Shown here piece after piece: positions 27,175-38,423 of a stretch of 64,000 nucleotides of DNA (the first letter of the stretch is position 1; each line of letters begins with the position of its first letter). The stretch comes from Tubulanus polymorphus. Taxonomy: Eukaryota > Nemertea > Palaeonemertea > Tubulaniformes > Tubulanidae. Position numbers and translations under genes: made by a program. The notes below the pieces were generated by a model. The model made no database searches. It was not told the origin of the DNA and was given only the letters and a program-made list of their open reading frames with translations. The stretch is taken from the NCBI RefSeq assembly GCF_964204645.1, contig NC_134026.1, forward strand, positions 29,964,650 through 30,028,649. Direction: 5' to 3'.

Positions 27175-27313
27175 TTTAAAAGTAGAAAATCTCTCAGACT
27201 TTTCAATGATTATCTTGCGTATAGTACATCTCACCTCTTTTGGATACTTCGGTTTATTGATAACCGATGTTTGAACAGGGTTTGATGTCAGTATAAAGCA
27301 CGCACCAATCAAA
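10097..27313 (-). CDS. giant secreted mosaic protein: astacin-EGF-ApeC-CUB-KR-ShK-CCP-CLECT-ShK-CCP-novel-(CCP/KR)n
   Basis: About 55 exons, about 10.4 kb coding, about 3,460 residues. Order: propeptide, astacin zinc protease, EGF, ApeC, CUB, kringle 1, ShK, CCP1, C-type lectin, ShK, CCP2, an unrecognised 164-residue domain, then CCP3-25 with kringles 2-8. I placed exons by reading AG acceptors and GT donors. From the EGF exon onward nearly every exon starts and ends in phase 1 and has a length divisible by 3; the exceptions are the internal CUB and KR1 splits, whose sums also fit. That makes a single gene likely. The extreme 5' exon (start codon and first part of the signal peptide) is not resolved; the first exon I support is 27313-27235 with a hydrophobic LIGACFILTSNP segment. 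No membrane helix follows, so the product is probably secreted. Role inferred: recognition plus proteolysis in immunity, clotting or matrix remodelling. Fusion of two genes cannot be excluded without cDNA. Confidence 0.8.
11130..11335 (-). repeat. dispersed CAGGGAAT-type repeat, copy in mosaic-gene intron
   Basis: Read on the minus strand it contains CAGGGAATTC, then GCTGGTGATGAATGGC, TCTTGATAAGAAACAGCCCC and GAGGATATC. The same order, about 80% alike, occurs on the plus strand at about 43075-43200. Confidence 0.5.
11718..13103 (-). other. mosaic gene: CCP20, CCP21, CCP22 and kringle 7
   Basis: Exons 13103-12921 (ICGKPNEG), 12706-12506 (CTRPTDLPDE), 12275-12090 (CKKKEDLPAGV) and 11993-11718 (CRISVVG ... 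TPCQRW ... HCRNGY ... PWCLTT ... CNIPLC). CCP21 and CCP22 are both of the second (b) type, suggesting a local duplication. Confidence 0.83.
13191..15903 (-). other. mosaic gene: CCP12-CCP19 run and kringle 6
   Basis: Eight CCP exons in a row: 15903-15706, 15629-15441, 15346-15158, 15069-14893, 14812-14618, 14522-14337, 14257-14069 and 13743-13561. Kringle 6 follows at 13457-13191 (QPCKRW ... NYCRNP ... PWCHV ... YCDIPYC). The gap 14068-13744 is an intron without a recognised exon and may have lost a kringle. All exons are phase 1-1. Confidence 0.85.
15990..16802 (-). other. mosaic gene: CCP10, CCP11 and kringle 5
   Basis: Exons 16802-16620 (SCGVPEPGTN), 16520-16329 (CPVLVMPGV) and 16250-15990 (NYCRLP ... 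DTCMEW ... NKCRNPDG ... PWCF ... CTIPMC). Kringle 5 is the most diverged of the complete ones. Its donor (TGCA|GTCCGT) is weak. Confidence 0.8.
16871..16960. repeat. 45-bp tandem duplication in an intron
   Basis: Two nearly identical 45-bp units (16871-16915 and 16916-16960) starting GGAATAGCAATTCCGG, with few differences, followed by a partial third remnant. Lies between kringle 4 and CCP10. Confidence 0.8.
17094..17902 (-). other. mosaic gene: CCP8, CCP9 and kringle 4
   Basis: Exons 17902-17717 (SCGLPETEGG), 17644-17444 (CTLPELPEGV) and 17369-17094 (GFTCQAW ... NYCRNP ... WCYT ... CDVPVC). It repeats the CCPa-CCPb-kringle unit in the same phase. Confidence 0.85.
17997..19278 (-). other. 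mosaic gene: CCP6, CCP7 and kringle 3
   Basis: Exons 19278-19099 (SCGPPLLAPN), 19011-18799 (CEPLELPAGV) and 18272-17997 (CRITNDG ... IPCQRW ... NYCRRP ... WCYTT ... CDVPRC). This is the first clear CCPa-CCPb-kringle module. The long intron 18798-18273 carries a SINE-like insertion. Confidence 0.85.
18540..18605 (+). repeat. tRNA-derived SINE-like head in an intron
   Basis: TGGCCGAACGG (18546-18556) matches a pol III A box of Leu/Ser tRNA type, and GATCGAATCTC (about 18590-18600) resembles a B box about 44 bases downstream. It is antisense to the mosaic gene. The remainder does not fold as a normal tRNA, so I call it a SINE head, not a tRNA gene. Confidence 0.4.
19390..20737 (-). other. mosaic gene: CCP3, CCP4, CCP5 and kringle 2
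   Basis: CCP exons 20737-20555, 20216-20013 and 19937-19755; kringle exon 19659-19390. Kringle 2 keeps GYSCQYW, NYCRNP, FCFTT and DYCLI but lacks the first and last kringle cysteines (AVNKVSFLLSG at the start, CLI with no following IPxC). Those two residues normally form one disulfide. The donor of CCP5 (TGTA|GTTGTA) is weak. The intron 20554-20217 holds a dispersed repeat. Confidence 0.75.
20370..20405 (+). repeat. TTCCTGAAGATGAC dispersed repeat, copy 1
   Basis: TTCCTGAAGATGAC followed by CGAAA and AATAAACC. Similar copies are at 53772-53822 (+) and 63981-63994 (-, cut by the window end). Probably the conserved end of a dispersed element. Confidence 0.5.
20815..21306 (-). other. mosaic gene: unrecognised 164-residue domain in a single exon
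   Basis: A 492-nt phase 1-1 exon unlike its neighbours: only two cysteines and no CCP, kringle, CUB or lectin pattern. It has alternating hydrophobic stretches suggesting beta strands, for example SEWQFYSREEGAVALQVWR, TLVGQNEFTA, KGERIQAKSGDLLGWYY and ASFEFNHNP. A beta-sandwich is my guess. It lies between CCP2 and CCP3. Confidence 0.65.
21397..21810 (-). other. mosaic gene: ShK-type domain 2 and CCP2
   Basis: Exon 21810-21670 is a six-cysteine ShKT module (CVDLQPNC ... CPKSCGFC). Exon 21582-21397 is a CCP (KSCGSAG ... FECYTH ... YCQEDGTF ... PAC). Both are phase 1-1. Confidence 0.75.
21880..22372 (-). other. mosaic gene: C-type lectin-like domain
   Basis: Exons 22372-22175 and 22110-21880. 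It starts GCPYGYKQIGDECFK, has AEAHCLNDG, TNWGWYK and NCAVI, and ends VVCDGFNYVVC, the CTLD layout. The usual calcium/sugar motifs EPN or QPD and WND are not evident, so canonical calcium-dependent sugar binding is doubtful. I chose the second acceptor at 22110 because it keeps the frame. Confidence 0.75.
22537..22713 (-). other. mosaic gene: Sushi/CCP domain 1
   Basis: One phase 1-1 exon with four cysteines (SCGQP ... FRCLYG ... MCLSDGKW ... MC), a standard though short CCP module of 59 residues. Confidence 0.8.
22789..22926 (-). other. mosaic gene: ShK-type domain 1
   Basis: One phase 1-1 exon with six cysteines ending GCRATCNLC, the ShKT pattern. ShKT modules are common in invertebrate astacins and other secreted proteins. 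Nothing here implies toxicity. Confidence 0.7.
23042..23380 (-). other. mosaic gene: kringle 1, split over two exons
   Basis: Exons 23380-23248 and 23163-23042. Motifs: CYNVDDDGRSYRGTVSHTQS, FCRNPNG and PWCYT. Unlike kringles 2-8, each in one exon, this copy has an internal intron. The 3' donor is uncertain (CTA|GTCAGT favoured). Confidence 0.75.
23465..23995 (-). other. mosaic gene: CUB domain (possible in-frame 84-nt intron)
   Basis: Exons 23995-23886, 23801-23683 and 23592-23465. CUB landmarks: CGGIYALT, SPNYPNNYDNSIECNW, the acidic DYCYDFLEY and ICGNN. Between WMIK and APEKS lies an 84-nt segment with GT and AG ends that is open in frame (23885-23802). Removing it restores normal CUB spacing, so I treat it as an intron, but retention would only insert 28 residues. 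Confidence 0.8.
24084..24864 (-). other. mosaic gene: ApeC (apextrin C-terminal) domain
   Basis: Three phase 1-1 exons: 24864-24598, 24513-24304 and 24221-24084. Hallmarks: WPSGSYGFL...GCP, then WPQGSYCIFKKGECP, GPDGVYTNTT, EYCCRDDG, LPTDKPF and the CQKIEG motif. This is the ApeC fold known from apextrin-like proteins of sea urchins, cnidarians, molluscs and amphioxus; amphioxus members bind bacterial peptidoglycan (established knowledge). Here it sits between a protease-EGF unit and a CUB domain. Bacterial binding by this copy is inference. Confidence 0.82.
24959..25090 (-). other. mosaic gene: EGF-like domain
   Basis: One phase 1-1 exon right after the protease: C-x3-C ... CQCLCPPGFTGDLC. 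The CxCx(2)Gx(2)G pattern is that of an EGF repeat. EGF after astacin is a common arrangement in the family. Confidence 0.8.
25170..26138 (-). other. mosaic gene: astacin (M12A) zinc metalloprotease catalytic domain
   Basis: Exons 26138-25991, 25893-25827, 25694-25595, 25511-25420 and 25296-25170, continuing from 26487. The active site reads HEVGHLLGLQHEQSR, matching the astacin zinc signature HExxHxxGxxHExxR. The Met-turn is SIMQYGPY with the zinc-ligand tyrosine. The N-terminal half has AMAFYEWKTCIRF, and the domain closes with FYDLKSINQVYRC, as in the family. All catalytic residues are present, so an active endopeptidase is expected once the propeptide is removed. The mature N-terminus most resembles BMP1/tolloid-type astacins, but the rest of the protein does not have their CUB/EGF layout. 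Confidence 0.9.
26487..27313 (-). other. mosaic gene: signal-peptide remnant and astacin propeptide exons
   Basis: Exons 27313-27235, 27086-26964, 26869-26720 and 26640-26487. The first carries the end of a hydrophobic leader. The next three encode an acidic propeptide ending in the basic motif HERKKRK, a furin-type site (R-K-K-R), followed by the mature astacin start GRLWEAGIVPYVIG. The donor of 26964 (CAG|GTCATA) and that of 26487 (CCAA|GTGACT) are weak; both are supported by frame and by spacing to the catalytic domain. The intron before 27086 holds an (AT)n microsatellite. Confidence 0.6.
27092..27171. repeat. (AT)n microsatellite, about 40 units
   Basis: About 80 bp of pure AT dinucleotides inside an intron of the mosaic gene propeptide region; it abuts the acceptor side of the exon beginning at 27086. 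Confidence 0.97.
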
Positions 27314-29039
27314 CTGTTAAAAAAACGTGTTGCTTTTTGAAATATTATAAGAGTTGTAGAGGAGACGTGTTAACCTAGTGTTAAATCAATAAACGTGAAT
27401 AATGGACGTAGCACTTTGTAAGTTAACTAGATTTTATTAAATTCCTACATTTCCTACTACGGGTCGAGAACTACTAATATGGACTTGAATGTTTCCCGGA
27501 ATTCACGGAAATTATTATATTTTTCCCTTTGTACCAAAGTGCTTGCAATACCTGGTAACTAAACTGAAACACTGAGGCGGTCAAATAATAGGACAACTGT
27601 AGTGCATAAAGCTTCATCACGTACATATTGAGTCATTTGATAGCTTCACCGTAAAAAATCGTATTTTTGATAAAATCTAGCTTACCTAACACAGCACTAC
27701 TATATAGTCTTCGCGTTTTACTCATTTAGATTAAGTATTTCTGCTACTTTTAGAACGACCGCGGTCGTCGTGTGTCCTGCTAATTGATTCATATCTTCTC
27801 TTAGAAACCTTTCTTTGATTTCTAACACATTTTTCATCTTCACACATACCTGATAAAACATATCAATCCAACTGGATTCCGAGCGATATAAGTCATCATC
27901 ATCTTGTGAGAATTCGTTGAATTCAAATTTAATTTTCACAAACCCTCTCTATATATACACAGGGGGTAAAATCATTAATTTTTGCAAGATTTATTTCATC
28001 ATTTTCTTCCGGATATTAAATTCACATAAATTCAATTAATTACTGCGGCGAATTAATCGATGATTTTGTTCTGTAAATCTGATCGGATTACTGGACGAAT
28101 GAAAATTGAAATGGTCCATTTGTTCCAAATAATTGATGATTTTCATTTCACTCATATTTTATTGATGCGTGATGTGTGAAATCTTTTCATTGTGTTGTAT
28201 ATGATTGAATAAGACAGATGTGAAAAAGTTGCTTAATTAAAAAATTTACATATATATTAAAGAATGGCTGGTAGAATCTAAAGTTTATCGATACTCATAA
28301 AAGTATTCACTGCGATTCGCGCAGAAAATACGTTGCTTTTTGTATGAAATAAGTATAATATCTATTAATGAAGTCCATTGAATTTATAAGCATTACTTAA
28401 TTTAAAATTTTGGGAGCAATTCTGGCTGGTCAGCACGTACAGCTCAATGGGTTGTTACACTAATTCAGACCAACTTCCCGTTGGAAGACGAGTTTTCTCG
28501 TGAGAGTTTAATGGTCTATAGGTTAGCGTGCAGGACTTGCCGCCAGCAGGTTCTGGGTTCGAGGTGTGGCAGGCAATCTCGAAATGTTCATTCTTTTTTT
28601 ATTGGAAAGATTATTTTGTTTTATTAAAGAATTCTGAATGACGATATTAAATTGTATAAAAAATTTGTAGAAGTTTAGCGAATTGTCTCAGCTGCAGTGT
28701 AGCACATACTTAGTTATTAATCGTAGTTATGGAATAACGATGCGATGAAATTAAAATTCGTCGATTGAAAAACACAAATATCGGTGAGTGTGAGTTACAA
28801 ATGAAATACATATAACTGATAAAACTTTACTTGAGGTAGACTGGCATTCAACGCGTTGTTTTTATTGTAAATAAATCTGGATCGAATTTGATACGAAACA
28901 TCTAGTTTTTTAGTGTTTCACAGCAAAAAAAAAACGGATGCAAAACGACGAAATAATATATCGCGTTAATATCAATTGAAATGGAGGACGAGTAGATTTT
29001 AGTGGCGTTTCTGGCCTGATGCGACTAAAACTGCTGGTG
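27314..29039. other. 5' flank of mosaic gene and intergenic DNA
   Basis: Must contain the unresolved first exon(s) of the mosaic gene. A coding-like minus-strand stretch at 27720-27939 has the good donor CAG|GTATGT (segment ends SSWIDMFYQ) but no recognised domain and no frame that joins the next exon. A SINE-like sequence lies near 28512-28566. Confidence 0.4.
28512..28566 (+). repeat. tRNA-derived SINE-like sequence
   Basis: TGGTCTATAGGTTAGCG resembles a tRNA A-box region (compare TGGTCTAGTGGTTAG of Glu/Asp tRNAs) and GGGTTCGAGGTG (28555-28566) a B box, correctly spaced. The T stem pairs poorly, so this is a degenerate copy. Confidence 0.4.
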
Positions 29040-30008
29040 TTATTTCGTTGAATTAATGTTGCATAAAAACATGCGGATGAATTGACGTCGGAATTCTTGT
29101 CCAGTTATCAAATACAAGTAGAAATTCAGCGCGTAGTTTAATGTATTTAATGAGTTACTGATTGCGAATATTTTCAGGGTTTTAGTTCTCCATTCCGGTT
29201 TCAGTACAATCGGTGCTAGAACGGCGTTAGTAAACGTGAATAGAACAAAAGTTGCGCAAACACCCAGAGCCATTCGTAGAACCTTGAAAGAAGAAGCGTC
29301 TTTCTTATCAGTTTTTATACCGCGTCGTAGAATGGTGAGAATTGCGATGTTCAAAGCGAGTACGGTGATAACGGGAACAACATAAACGAGAATTGGCCCC
29401 ATGAGAGAATAAACTGCCTCGCCACTTTCCGTTATTACACAGCCGTATGTCGTATGATAAGTAACTGATAATGGTATAACTGTGTACGATAAAAATATGC
29501 AGATAAACAAAACTAAGACACAAACTGACGCTGTCGTCGCTGTCCAGAATCGTGGACCGGAGAAAGGGAAGGCTACGACGCAAAGTCGTTCTAGTGATAG
29601 CAAAATAAGGATCCAACCGCTGTACGTTACAGATATCAGTTTGGCGTATTCTCGTAAAATGCAGGAAAACGTTGACGATGCGTGGACGATAATTCGGTTT
29701 TGAAGATGAGCGTAGAACATGTTGACAAGAGTACAAGAGTGAACTAACAGACAAACCGTGTCAGAGACGGCGAGAGGAATAAAAAATCGACTGTACGATC
29801 TGTTCCGAAGTTTTGGCGCTAACATGACGACAAATGACATAATGTTACCTGTGATACCTAATATAACAGCGATTGAACTAAATATATTCTGAAACCAAAA
29901 CGACAAAGTATCTTGTTTCTGGAAGACGTAGATCTCCATTACAATTTGAACATACGGGTAACGAATTCCTGTGTTATCAGGACTCGATAACGTCGAGTTG
30001 TCCGGCAT
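29040..30008 (-). CDS. class A (rhodopsin-like) GPCR, peptide-receptor type
   Basis: Single-exon receptor of 322 residues with seven hydrophobic segments. Visible landmarks: GN in TM1 (ILGITGNIMSF), LAVSD in TM2, an extracellular Cys before TM3 (FSCILREYAK), ERL in place of DRY at the end of TM3 (LSLERLCVVAFPF), a Cys in the second extracellular loop (YGCVIT), and NFYLYLITGQEFR replacing NPxxY at TM7. The TM6 CWxP motif is absent. The TM7/helix-8 pattern is like invertebrate neuropeptide receptors (FMRFamide/TRH-like group). I start at the ATG at 30008; the frame extends upstream only via GTG. The ligand is unknown. Confidence 0.8.
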   Translation of the reverse strand: MPDNSTLSSPDNTGIRYPYVQIVMEIYVFQKQDTLSFWFQNIFSSIAVILGITGNIMSFVVMLAPKLRNRSYSRFFIPLAVSDTVCLLVHSCTLVNMFYAHLQNRIIVHASSTFSCILREYAKLISVTYSGWILILLSLERLCVVAFPFSGPRFWTATTASVCVLVLFICIFLSYTVIPLSVTYHTTYGCVITESGEAVYSLMGPILVYVVPVITVLALNIAILTILRRGIKTDKKDASSFKVLRMALGVCATFVLFTFTNAVLAPIVLKPEWRTKTLKIFAISNSLNTLNYALNFYLYLITGQEFRRQFIRMFLCNINSTK

Positions 30009-31456
30009 ATCGCACCGACCGCTCACTGCACCTCCTCTGATTATGAAAGCATTTCTGATTTTTTATCAACTAAAATAAATCCTCATTTCAACTGCATTCT
30101 CATTTATGTACGCGAAATAAACTTTCCTTGACTTCACCGGTAGCGATGTTTTTGATGAATGTTGATATAAATCCGTTTGATTTCGACTGGAAAAATAATA
30201 CTTCTAATAATCGAGACAAAGAATATTTGTTATTAACAATATTCTATTACTGATGGATGCTACAAATTCTCGATATAGAATTAACTTTCGAGTGAAAAAC
30301 ATTAATTACCCTTCTGATTACAGTCGCCGTCCCTTTCAGAAAATTGTAATCATCTCCAGTCTCGAGGCCATTTCAAAATGATACTATATTAGCCGTATAC
30401 TCGAATAGCTTCAAGCAGCCATCACAATCAACTTCAACAGAAACATCTATTATCGTCTCGTTTTAACTTCCCTTTGTTTCCATTTATCTTCGAAACGGCA
30501 CAAAATCCGTGCAATATGATCGTTTTAAGAAATGCAGATAAAACACATAAAGACATATCTTTATATATATTTTTACTAGAAATTTATTCATCAACAAATA
30601 AGTGGCGGCTATCTATATAAACTCAATAAGAGTGCAGTGAAATCTCAATAACTGGACGGTTCATTTTACAATATCTAACACTATTACAGCTTAAGGATTG
30701 TGGTAAAGAGAAGTAGATGGGTTAACATCAGTGTAACGTATGGACGTGAGTTTTGTAGACGGGGCATTCATTAAGTACAGTAAGCATCTGAGAAAGCAAA
30801 AGTTGCCAATTTCTACCTATGTAAAAAATACATAAAATTCTGCACATTTTATGCTTAATGAACGAATGGCCCCGAATGTGTTTTCGGAGGGATTTATTCA
30901 ATATCTTACAGCAGTTTGAGGTTACACGACAATAATAATAATAATACAACACAGTTTCACTTTTATCTTACACTTAACTAACTATTCATAAACTGACGAT
31001 CAGATTTTCTAATTAGTTTGTACATTTTGAAACGACAAATTATGATTGATAAAATATTCATTCTAAAATCCATTGATTCACAATATGACACAATAATAAC
31101 AGAGAGTTTCTAAGACAGGTTTCGATTGGTCTCTACCGATTGTAGAATTCTATTCTGCTGAAGCGTTCGTTTCGACCAGAATACGCTCTAACTATTCCAG
31201 ATTAGCATAAACTGTAAACCTGATAGAAGCGGCCAGTAGAGAGAGTTTGTCATTTGGAATAGATTCCTAAACTGGAATCTGTTCAATTGAAACATACCTA
31301 ACTCTGGACTGACTGGAACTAACAATTTACCAATGAACATACACAGGACCCAGTTCGTCCACAGTTGCAAGTCTCACATAACTCTGAGTTCATGACTAAA
31401 CTCTTAGAGCCAAGTTCAACCAGGAACTGCATAAATAGGTCTTCAGGAATAATGAT
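30009..31456. other. intergenic, no gene recognised
   Basis: AT-rich DNA between the GPCR start and the 3' end of the ELMOD3 gene. No coding exon, RNA gene or clear transposon was found. Confidence 0.5.
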
Positions 31457-34400
31457 TTATACTAAATCTGCATCATCTTCGTCGTGTGGTTCTAAATCAG
31501 TTACACCTTTAAAACTCATTCCTGTAGTAAACTCAGTAGGAGTTGGAGCTGAAGCTGCCTGACGCTGTTTCAAATGATTCTCCAGGTTTTGTATCGCGCC
31601 CTTGTAGTTCTTCTTCACAAATCGTTCAACGTCTGAAAAATGTGTTGAATACAAAGTATGAATATCATTTTTTTCACGAATTCTATGCAATCGAAAATTT
31701 TGAAAATAATTACAAACCGTTTATAACGAATCCTGAATGAGATATATTCTTGTGTTGTGTTTTCCAGATGTGATACAAATGAAAGTATGTAGCGACAAAC
31801 AAATGATTGAATAAACCAATCACATCATTTTGTTTGTTACATTCCCTAGAAATAAAATACAAATACATAGAATAAAAATAAACATGAATGAGAATTTGAA
31901 AAAATTGTATCAACGTTTTTCACTACTCACTTGTTCATGCATTCATCTCTTAGTGTATGTAATACAATTCTAGTCATATTTATCCCCATTACGCAAAATG
32001 GAAAATTCTGAAAAAAAAACATTCGTTTCAGGATGAAAATTCCTTAAAAGGTAAAATCTGTTGATCGCATTAAGGAAAACCTTACCTGAACTTCGTGAAT
32101 AGATAATTTGTAGATATCACGTGCAAGAGGAAGTGTCTGCGGATTCATAACGATATAAAGTAGAGTAAGTAAACCGAGTAGACCAGTTCCTCTTAAATCA
32201 GTAGATGGATCACTACCTGTATCAACCGAATATACAATTAACATAACAATACTGATCATTATTACTGCTGACAATCGCAATCATAATTACCTTGAAATCC
32301 AATCTGTTCCCAGTGATCTCCATATCTTTGACAATCAAACTTAGAACCAGTCAATCTCTTATACAATGTCTGTAGAATGCGAAAATGTACTTCTTGTTGA
32401 TTATCAAATGGACCTGTGAACGAAATTCGTTCGATTCATTATATGTGTACATATTTCCTATGAAAACTAATTAGTCGCTTTTCATAGTTATTCATACTCA
32501 CAAGCAGCTAAACAGAATATCAAATCTCTATCTATTAACAGATCTTTGTGTAATTTAGGTGGACCGAAAAGCATATGTTTAAATGAACCCCAACTGCTCC
32601 TGTGAACTGTAGGTTGAATCTGCGACTGAAAATCAATAGCATTCTATTGAAGATTCCGGTTTGTGTAGAATAGATTGTCAATATTAAATATAAGTACTTA
32701 CCCGAAATCTTTGGAGTATATCCGATGTTTTGAAAAAATCCAAAGCCTCTTTGAACGAAATTGTGGGAGTCGTTTTAACAAGAGGAGAACAAACAATTCC
32801 TGCAATTTCATTAATAACTGATAACATGTAAATGAATGAGTAATAGGTATTCATAATTCAACATCGTGATGACAATATCGATTAAAACTATCAAATCAAC
32901 ATGAACTAAAAGCTACGTACATAACTGATTTAAATCTATATGATTACATATTTCTAGATATTCTGTACACTAACATAATCCACATGGCTGTTACTAGGGG
33001 AGGAAACAACAATAAGGTAGAAACTTCTAGAGACAGAATGGTCCATCAATAAGAATAAGCTAAAAATCTACACGATCATGAATAACTATAATCAGAAGCT
33101 CATTAAAAACATGTAATAATAGCCACTGAAATGAAAATACCTGCAGAAGGTAAACCCATATCACCTGCCAACTCTGATTATCAAATATATAAATACGTAT
33201 CATACAGTTATCAAATACTTAAAGAATAGTTTTTTCATATGTTATATTTGAATGTATTCGCTAACCTGGTGTTACGGTTTGAAGGGAATCCCATTCAGCC
33301 TGAGCGGCTTCTAAATCCTTTTTATCTGAAATAATCAATTTTTTTGTCCGGGTCAATTTTTCACCATAAAAGATTTATGGAAATATCAAATGTTTACAGC
33401 ATAAATGCACAAACCTTCTCCAGCAATTAGATTAGCCTTATCCACTGCAACAAGACCGAGCTTTAAATGAGAAAAAAACAAAAATACATATAAACACATT
33501 ATTAAACACTGGAAACAATGAACTACATTAACACGACAAACCAGTGAAAGCAAGTGATAGGTCTAACATACTTACAGGTACAGGTAGTTCTAGTGAAGGT
33601 GATGATAAACTATTATTTGATTTGTGTTCAACCGAATTCTGAAATTATACAGTGCACAAGACCCGATGCAGTGAAAAATCCAATATTCATGAAATAAATT
33701 GTAAAACCACACAAAATAAACTCATAATTCAAATAACAGAAGGAGGGACCACACAAGTACATATGGAATGATAACAATAAGCATGAAGGCAAGTAATAAG
33801 TATTGACCAGTGGTGATCCTTGCATTTTGATTTAAAATAAATTCAAGCACAGCAAGAATTAAAATCTCACATCAATATGAGGAGTTGTAGTAATGGCATC
33901 ATCGGTTGAATTGCGTAAATGATCAGTAGCATCTCGCATCGCTAGGTCAATTTCAGTCAATCCTAGATCACCTTCAACACTCATTTCACAAGCAGCACGA
34001 GATGAACTCTTAATCTGAGTCAAATCAACATCTTCATTGATCGTTGGACCTGACAAAAATCCGATCCCGACTTGTGTGCACTGCGTGGCCGGAGTAGAAC
34101 TACTCGAGTTGATTATTATCGGTACTGCATCGTTAGACGGGTAATGCTTCATTTCATTACGTTTTTGAATTAAATCATCAGGAACTTCAAATTCATCGGA
34201 ATCAGAATCAGCCTAAAATCATTGAGAGTAGAATGTTTTAGTAAAAATTAGAAAATTAAGAAAACCATATTTCAATATCGTCAATATTTTATGTCCACAA
34301 CTAGTTTTAACCTGTTTAGTTGGTTTATTAAGAATTTCCACATCGAAATCTTCATCATCACTTTCTAAAGGTTTTTCATCTTCCATTACATCTTGAACTG

Positions 34401-34953
34401 CGGCGGTGTTTGGAATAGACCGATCGACAGTATTTGGATGAGGGATGATGCTATCATCATCAGTCGATGATGGTTCATTCATAAATATCTCTGATGATTT
34501 ATGGTTTAGTATAATATCATTTGCTATTTCATTTGCAATTACATTAACTACAATGACAGCATCATCATCAGTAACAGTTTTTGATGCATCGCCCTCATGA
34601 TTGTCTTTCTCTGCTGGTGAAGTTCTTGCCGTTTGATCATTTGTATTTCCAGGCTGTTGAAATAATGAGTTGGGATTGGAATGAACCGGTGCGGGCAGTA
34701 TTTCCACCGTATTGTTGATAGGCCTTGTAGACGTAGTAGGGGTAGTAGTATCATCAGTATAGTCTTCTTGAATTTGATGCTGCACTGATAAATCAACTGT
34801 TTGAACGCTATTGTTTGAGTTATCATTAAACTCTCGATTTACGGCATAAATGGTGGCATTTTCGTTATTGAGATCTGTTGTTGGGGGGCTATTGGGACCC
34901 TCGAAATTAAAATCTAAATCGATTTTATCCAAAGTGGCCGGATCGGCAGCCAT
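31457..34953 (-). CDS. elmod3: ELMO domain-containing protein 3 orthologue with long acidic N-terminus
   Basis: Thirteen exons, 677 residues: 34953-34312, 34212-33871, 33638-33576, 33460-33415, 33325-33266, 33164-33141, 32799-32702, 32625-32502, 32413-32291, 32216-32086, 32007-31931, 31845-31718 and 31632-31457. The total is a multiple of three. The ELMO domain lies in the last third: [57 protein letters not shown] and [12 protein letters not shown], closest in order to vertebrate ELMOD3. ELMOD proteins act as GAPs for ARL2/ARF-family GTPases; ELMOD3 is linked to actin-rich structures. The first ~290 residues are Asp/Ser/Asn-rich and low complexity, unlike the ~380-residue human protein. One exon is only 24 nt. 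I start at ATG 34953 ([10 protein letters not shown]). It is divergently paired with TXNRD. Confidence 0.88.
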
Positions 34954-35203
34954 GTTTACAGGGTCCACACGACCTTCGCTTATTCGTACATTATTCCTCA
35001 CATGCCATATGCCAGGTTTGCGGTGCTTCGGCAATCAAACCCTGGCAAGCGAGGATAGAACCAGGTATGTCCTCCGGCCTCCTAGTTGATCCGGTATCCG
35101 GATATTAGGTATATCTGAATCTCAAGGACGTTGATCGAATTTATTTTTCCTCCTTTACTATTAGTTAATTTGCTTAATTAATCGACCCTTGAAAAGCGGA
35201 CAA
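34954..35203. promoter_or_regulatory. divergent promoter shared by ELMOD3 and thioredoxin reductase
   Basis: Only 250 bp separate the two opposing ATGs. No TATA box is obvious; a short dyad TCCGGTATCCGGATATT-like motif lies near 35090. Co-expression is inferred from the geometry. Confidence 0.5.
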
Positions 35204-38030
<2,827 letters not shown>

Positions 38031-38354
38031 TTTCGACTCCGGTTTAGGGTTTGGTTCTCAGTACGAAAAATGAATCTTTAAAATGGAACCACAACCAAGC
38101 TGGAGTTTAATACATCTTATATCAACGTGTTATAGTTTTAACGATAAGTAAACAACTGAATTTTAGAAATTCTTTTCTGAATACAGTTAAAATTTCGCAT
38201 CGCGTAACTCTTTAACAACCCATCTCTGCTCAGACTGCCCTGAAATTTGCCAAAGAGAATTTATTGCTCCCATGAGATCAGGAACTGGGCTGTCTCAAAT
38301 GAGGAATAATTCTGATAAGAATTTCAATACCACGTAGATGTTTACTTTGTTCAG

Positions 38355-38423
38355 TTTGGTATCCATGACGAAGATTCCAGAAACTTGATACTTTTCGAGT
38401 TGGAATTTTTTGAATTTCAATCA
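38355..38423 (+). promoter_or_regulatory. SECIS element (type II) in TXNRD 3' UTR
   Basis: Core ATGA at 38365-38368 and TGA at 38411-38413 form the non-Watson-Crick quartet. Between them GAAGATTCCAG (38370-38380) pairs with TTGGAATTTTT (38400-38410) over 11 bp with G-U wobbles. The apical loop starts AAA (38381-38383) and is closed by the mini-stem CTTGA/TCGAG (38384-38388 with 38395-38399), which makes it type II. The lower helix I is weak by eye. Confidence 0.85.

Noticed and set aside
27718-27939. 73-residue minus-strand frame near the mosaic gene 5' end
   Set aside because: It looks partly coding and has a GTATGT donor, but it begins only with GTG, no domain is visible and no frame joins the next exon; left unassigned.
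28512-28575. Functional tRNA gene
   Set aside because: A and B boxes are present but the T and anticodon stems do not pair properly.
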